Positions 60,182 to 64,000 of a stretch of 64,000 nucleotides of DNA are shown piece after piece. The notes below the pieces were generated by a model that worked only from the letters and a program-made list of their open reading frames with translations, ran no database searches and was not told where the DNA came from. A program made the translations under genes and the position numbers. The DNA is from Mesorhizobium ciceri biovar biserrulae WSM1271 (lineage in GTDB: Bacteria > Pseudomonadota > Alphaproteobacteria > Rhizobiales > Rhizobiaceae), in NCBI RefSeq assembly GCF_000185905.1, contig NC_014923.1, forward strand, positions 4,797,501-4,861,500, in the 5' to 3' direction. Each line of letters starts with the position of its first letter. The stretch's first letter is position 1.

Positions 60182-61227
60182 ACGTATTGCCCATCCCTGC
60201 TTCGGGACTGCCTGACGGCGCGGTAATGCCGAACCATACGCTGTCCATCGTCGTCCCCATGTACAACGAGGCCGAAAACGTCGAGCCGCTGCTGGCACGG
60301 ATCCACCAGGCGATGGAACGCTACGACCAGCCCTGGGAGGTCGTGCTGGTCGATGACGGCAGCACCGACGCGACGGTGAGCGAGATCAGGCGCCTTGCAG
60401 CGCATTACGGCTCGCATGTGCATGCGGTCGAACTGGTGCGCAACTACAAGCAGACCGCCGCGATGCAGGCCGGCATCGACGCGGCGCGCGGCGACGTCAT
60501 CGCCACGATCGACGGCGACCTGCAAAATGATCCCTACGACATCCCCCGCATGGTCTATCGCCTGCTGAGCGAGGATCTCGACCTGGTGGTCGGCTGGCGT
60601 AAGGACCGCCAGGAAGGTTTTTTCATGCGCAGGCTGCCCTCGCGCATCGCCAACGCGCTGATCGCGCGCGTCACCGGCGTGCGCCTCAAGGATTATGGCT
60701 GCAGCCTCAAGGTCTATCGCGGCAACGTCATCCGCAGCGTCAAGCTCTATGGCGAGATGCACCGCTTCATCCCGGCATGGCTGGCCACGGTGACGACCCC
60801 CAGACGCATCGCGCAGGAGGTGGTGACGCACCATGCCCGCATCCACGGCCAGTCCAAATACGGCATTTCGCGCACCTTCAGGGTCGTGCTCGATCTGGTG
60901 TTCATGTACTTCTTCATGCGCTATCGCACACGGCCGGGACATTTCTTCGGCGGCATCGGCATCGTGCTTGGCGCGCTGGGTTCGCTGATCCTTGCCTACC
61001 TGCTTTGCCTGAAGCTGTTTTTCGCCGAAGACATCGGAACACGCCCGATGCTGTTCACCGGCTTCTTCATGCTCATCGCCGGGGTGCAGATGGTGACGTC
61101 GGGCGTGCTGGCGGAAATGCTGGCACGCGTCTATCACGAGGCGAACGGAGCATCGGCCTATGTCGCGCGGCCACGGCCGCCGGGCGGCGACAATGACGGC
61201 TGGCACGCCCCGGGCCGAGCATCGTGA
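60178..61227 (+). CDS. ArnC/DPM-like GT2 glycosyltransferase
   Basis: 349-residue GT-A fold family 2 enzyme. Nucleotide-binding DDGSTD (59-64) and the metal-binding DGDLQNDP (112-119) are present; the C-terminal part has two helices (HFFGGIGIVLGALGSLILAYLL; MLFTGFFMLIAGVQMVTSGVL). This is the plan of ArnC, GtrB and dolichol-phosphate mannose synthases that load sugar onto polyprenyl phosphate. With the GT-C and UPF0104 proteins it forms a three-part unit. It overlaps the UPF0104 gene by four bases (ATGA). Sugar not determinable, but the upstream UDP-pentose genes suggest xylose or arabinose. Confidence 0.93.
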   Translation: MNVLPIPASGLPDGAVMPNHTLSIVVPMYNEAENVEPLLARIHQAMERYDQPWEVVLVDDGSTDATVSEIRRLAAHYGSHVHAVELVRNYKQTAAMQAGIDAARGDVIATIDGDLQNDPYDIPRMVYRLLSEDLDLVVGWRKDRQEGFFMRRLPSRIANALIARVTGVRLKDYGCSLKVYRGNVIRSVKLYGEMHRFIPAWLATVTTPRRIAQEVVTHHARIHGQSKYGISRTFRVVLDLVFMYFFMRYRTRPGHFFGGIGIVLGALGSLILAYLLCLKLFFAEDIGTRPMLFTGFFMLIAGVQMVTSGVLAEMLARVYHEANGASAYVARPRPPGGDNDGWHAPGRAS

Positions 61228-61386
61228 CCTGATCGGAATGCCACGGAGGTCCGCGCCTAACGAACGCATGGCGGTTGGAGGGCAAGAGGCAAAGCGCAAC
61301 GTCTGCGCAAACCTCCCGCCCTCCACTCGCGCCCCCCGGCAAAGACCCGGCAGCAGTCAAATCGGCCGCGCTTCAGGTCTGATGGC

Positions 61387-61794
61387 TTAGTAACGCGAAC
61401 GGCAGCTGGCGCGCTGGCCGAAACCGCTCGGACCACATATCCAGGGCGAATGACCCAGGAGCGGGCCGCCATTGCCCAGACTGTAGGAGACCTTCACCGT
61501 CGCCGGCCTGCCGACCCGCTGCGGCCGCACGAAGGCCGCATAGGCCTCCTCCCTCGTACGCGTCACGTTGGTCATCTTGGTGAGCGGTTTGCGGTTGATC
61601 AGATGCAGCCGCTTGTCCTTGGCGTAGTGCACCCTCTGGCCAAGCGAATGAACCACGGGCTTGGTGCCGATCGAGCTCGTCTTGGTGGCATCCATGCTTT
61701 GGCAACCGGACATCATCGAGATCAATGCAACCGCGGCAAATGCACAGGCATGTTTCTTGCCGAGCCTTGCCCCTCTTTCCATTATTTTGTTCAT
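61387..61794 (-). CDS. small lipoprotein, copy 2 (paralogue of 55888)
   Basis: 135-residue predicted lipoprotein with lipobox MSGC after FAAVALISM, then QSMDATKTSSIGTKP. The C-terminus SPWICGPSGFGQRASCRSRY matches copy 1 (55888), including both cysteines; the middle is more diverged and more basic. Start 61794 (MNKIMERGARL) has agggat upstream. The two paralogues stand about 5 kb apart around the GT genes. Confidence 0.75.
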   Translation of the reverse strand: MNKIMERGARLGKKHACAFAAVALISMMSGCQSMDATKTSSIGTKPVVHSLGQRVHYAKDKRLHLINRKPLTKMTNVTRTREEAYAAFVRPQRVGRPATVKVSYSLGNGGPLLGHSPWICGPSGFGQRASCRSRY

Positions 61795-61868
61795 CGCTAT
61801 CCCTGCCATGAAATACAAGTCGCTGGAGCGCGGAGATATATTGCTCTTATTTGCTTTCCGCACCACGC

Positions 61869-61942
61869 GAGTGACCCATCGCCACTCACATCATGGGCTG
61901 TATATTAGGGGAGACTTATTAAATATCATGCAAACGATATGA
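61869..61942. promoter_or_regulatory. AT-rich block shared with lipoprotein copy 1
   Basis: Partner of 56381-56450: gagtgaccc, gtatattag, cttattaaatatcatg and acgatatg. It lies about 75 bp before the start of copy 2, at nearly the same distance as in copy 1. Confidence 0.5.
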
Positions 61943-62085
61943 TGAGCGCGGTCTTTCGGCACTCGACCGGATATTATTAAAATTTGACCTTTTGGGCTCG
62001 TGCCTGGTCCTGCCACAGCTTGCCGGCCGGCTATCAAGGCAAATGCGGTTCAGGGGAGTTGTTTGCGCACGGACGCCTGTCGGCG

Positions 62086-63966
62086 TCAGCGTGGCGGATT
62101 CCAGGCGGGGTCAAGATGGAATGTGCGGGTTCCGCTCCCGCCGCGCCCGGCTCCGGAAACCGGGTAGGCCACGCTGACGATGCGCATACCGCCTGCCCCC
62201 TGCTGGAGCCCATATATGCCTTCCAGGCCGCGGTCACAGAACGCGGCGCCCGGGACGAAGAGCGCAACGCCAGCGAGCGAGGCCTGCAAGGTGAGTTTCG
62301 CGGCATTGCAACGCAACGAAATTTTGTTCTCCACGAGGTGCCTGGTGATGATCACGACCACAAGCAATCCGTAGACGAACGCATTGAAGGCAGCGAACCA
62401 GTAGAAGCCGGTGGCGTCCGAGGCGCGGTCTACAAGAAGGACCGGCAGCGAAGCTCCCATTGCAAGCACCACATAGGGAACAATAACGCGGGCAGGCAGC
62501 AGGTTTTTCGGGCCGCTGCCCTTGGGGGTAACGCGAAAATCGACGAACGACTTGGTCAGATAATCGCGGATCGACGACAGCGTGCCCGCCAGCACCCACG
62601 GCCAACGAGCGAAGAATGAGAACAACATTCCCTCCCAACTGATCGTCTTGGCGGTCAGTGGGCGCGACAGCCCGAAGGACTTCAACAGCATCACCAGCAC
62701 AATCAGCGAAATCGAGTTCGGCGCATAGTATAGAAGGAAGTCAATATACGTCACATTGGCGAAATTCTGACCCGTAATAAGTGCGTATATCGGCATGATG
62801 TACATGAGAAGCGAAAATACGGCGAAAAGCGGATACCAGAGCTGGCGGAACAGGAACTGGAATTTCAGCCGTGGCGATACCTTGGAAAGGTATATGGGCG
62901 AGTATTCGAGCATGATCGTCATCAGGCTCCGCGACCACTGGAACTCTTGCGTGACAAGATCGGCAAAGGTTTGCGGGCCGTCGCCATGGGCAATGGCGTC
63001 TATGGCATGCACACCGCGCCAACCAGCCGCAATGAACAGCATGGACGTCGAGTGATCTTCGGCCAGTTCCGGGCCAAGGCCGCCGACCTGCTTGAGCGCT
63101 GCGGTTCTCACGGCATAGTGCGAGCCGATGCAGAGCGGCGTTCCGTCGCCCGTGTGGCCGGACTGCAAAGGTCCGTGGAACATCCCTTCCGGGAACAGCC
63201 GGCCGCGTGCCGACCAGCTTTCAGCGGCATTGTTGTCGCATATGCTCGGCGCCGATACATAGCCAACCGCCGGGTCGGCAAAGGCGACCAGGATTTCCCT
63301 GAGATAGGTTGGTGTCGGGACGTGGTCCGCGTCCATCTGAGCGACGAAGTGATAGCGTTCATAACCATAGTGGTCGTAGAAGAAGGCCAGGTTTCCCTCT
63401 TTGCAGCGCGTCCGGCGGGGCCACACCTTGCGGTGATAATCTTCCCGCCCGCGCCGCGTCGAAATCATGACGTTATGGGCATCGCACCAGGCAATCGTTT
63501 CCTCGGACGGGTCCTCGTCGGCCAGCCAGGTATCATGCGGACAGTCCTGCGCCAGCATTGCCTCGAGGGTTCGCGCAACCACGGAAAACGGCTCTGACGG
63601 AGCCTTGGTCACCACCATCGCGACACGCGAATGCTTCGGGATCGTGTGAAGCCTGGACGGCTTTTTCATCGCATGCACGTTCAAGAGAAAATACATCGGC
63701 ATGAATGTCAGCCATACGAGCGTCAATGTCGCCAGCATGTATGGGATAACGTGTTCGATGTGCCCGGGCTGCAGCCACCAGAACCAGAAAAATCCGAACG
63801 TTACCGACCAGCAGGCAAGTCCTAGCTTCCAGATCCGCTTCTGGGCGGCCGACAGCACGGGCACCAGAAAAGGAGGCTTCTCCGCCGCCTTGCCCGGAGC
63901 TGCCCCACGCCCCCGTTTCGGCATGGTCTTACTGCCGATGATCCCCACGTCCGCGGAAACACTCAT
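62086..63966 (-). CDS. cellulose-synthase-like GT2 glycosyltransferase
   Basis: 626-residue processive GT2 protein. Two N-terminal helices (about 47-64 and 76-95), a glycosyltransferase domain with LADEDPSEE (150-152 Asp-Glu-Asp), DAD (212-214), ED (303-304) and QEFQW (340-344) in place of the usual Q-x-x-R-W, then five to six C-terminal helices. It resembles BcsA/curdlan-synthase-type enzymes that make beta-glucan, but the Arg-to-Gln change in the last motif is unusual. A PilZ domain is not evident. Start taken as the ATG at 63966; the frame remains open to the window edge, so the gene may begin further right. Confidence 0.85.
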   Translation of the reverse strand: MSVSADVGIIGSKTMPKRGRGAAPGKAAEKPPFLVPVLSAAQKRIWKLGLACWSVTFGFFWFWWLQPGHIEHVIPYMLATLTLVWLTFMPMYFLLNVHAMKKPSRLHTIPKHSRVAMVVTKAPSEPFSVVARTLEAMLAQDCPHDTWLADEDPSEETIAWCDAHNVMISTRRGREDYHRKVWPRRTRCKEGNLAFFYDHYGYERYHFVAQMDADHVPTPTYLREILVAFADPAVGYVSAPSICDNNAAESWSARGRLFPEGMFHGPLQSGHTGDGTPLCIGSHYAVRTAALKQVGGLGPELAEDHSTSMLFIAAGWRGVHAIDAIAHGDGPQTFADLVTQEFQWSRSLMTIMLEYSPIYLSKVSPRLKFQFLFRQLWYPLFAVFSLLMYIMPIYALITGQNFANVTYIDFLLYYAPNSISLIVLVMLLKSFGLSRPLTAKTISWEGMLFSFFARWPWVLAGTLSSIRDYLTKSFVDFRVTPKGSGPKNLLPARVIVPYVVLAMGASLPVLLVDRASDATGFYWFAAFNAFVYGLLVVVIITRHLVENKISLRCNAAKLTLQASLAGVALFVPGAAFCDRGLEGIYGLQQGAGGMRIVSVAYPVSGAGRGGSGTRTFHLDPAWNPPR

Positions 63967-64000
63967 ACACTTTACTGCCGCCACCCGAGCATCAGCCAAA

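Overview
The window is a GC-rich alphaproteobacterial chromosome segment, almost certainly from Mesorhizobium or a close relative (Hyphomicrobiales/Rhizobiales). The evidence is four DUF680 genes (a family I know essentially from Mesorhizobium), a Ros/MucR regulator, HdaA, an Omp25/31-type porin, a DUF995 protein, an NDUFS4-like complex I protein, and small intergenic palindromes of the kind dispersed in these genomes. I see no insertion sequence, prophage or CRISPR array. Coding is dense and most reading frames opposite real genes are GC-driven shadows.

Layout. 1-8.7 kb: envelope and copper-protein genes, a TetR/crotonase divergent pair, an ArsB/CitM-type permease, a GT4 glycosyltransferase, a diguanylate cyclase, small hypotheticals, tRNA-Arg and tRNA-Pro. 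8.7-13.7 kb: conserved block hdaA / AI-2E permease / CDP-alcohol phosphatidyltransferase facing purM-purN and a SixA-like phosphatase. 13.7-15.5 kb: DUF680 array built by segmental duplication. 15.6-20.6 kb: TctD/TctE-like two-component pair facing a SsuABC/TauABC-type ABC transporter. 20.7-24 kb: dapB and a UvrD-family helicase. 24.3-28.5 kb: diaminopropionate ammonia-lyase plus two amidohydrolases, with a divergent Lrp regulator. 28.6-34.4 kb: flavin monooxygenase, molybdopterin oxidoreductase, ABC-F protein, MucR homologue. 34.6-39 kb: DMT exporter, a frameshifted oxygenase-like gene divergent from a LysR regulator, DinB and GST proteins. 39-45.1 kb: ndk, then the chain SDR (PTR1-like)-uvrC-pgsA-moaD-moaE. 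45.5-53.1 kb: porin, GST, histone H1-like protein, winged-helix regulator, LysE and DMT exporters, TetR, rlmJ.

53.8-64 kb holds the most coherent accessory system. A UDP-xylose synthase and a GalE-like epimerase are followed by a GT-C membrane transferase, a UPF0104-type membrane protein and an ArnC/DPM-like GT2, with a cellulose-synthase-like GT2 beyond. Together these look like a route from UDP-glucuronate through UDP-pentose and a polyprenyl-phosphate sugar to an envelope acceptor. Two paralogous small lipoproteins sit in and at the edge of this cluster and share an AT-rich upstream block.

Repeats are a theme. A composite palindromic element occurs three times, each time touching the stop codon of a minus-strand gene. 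Short tandem duplications of 15-24 bp recur at gene ends. Several regulators (two TetR, one LysR, one Lrp) have visible inverted repeats at their own promoters. All functional calls come from reading motifs in the translated sequence; no database search was run.
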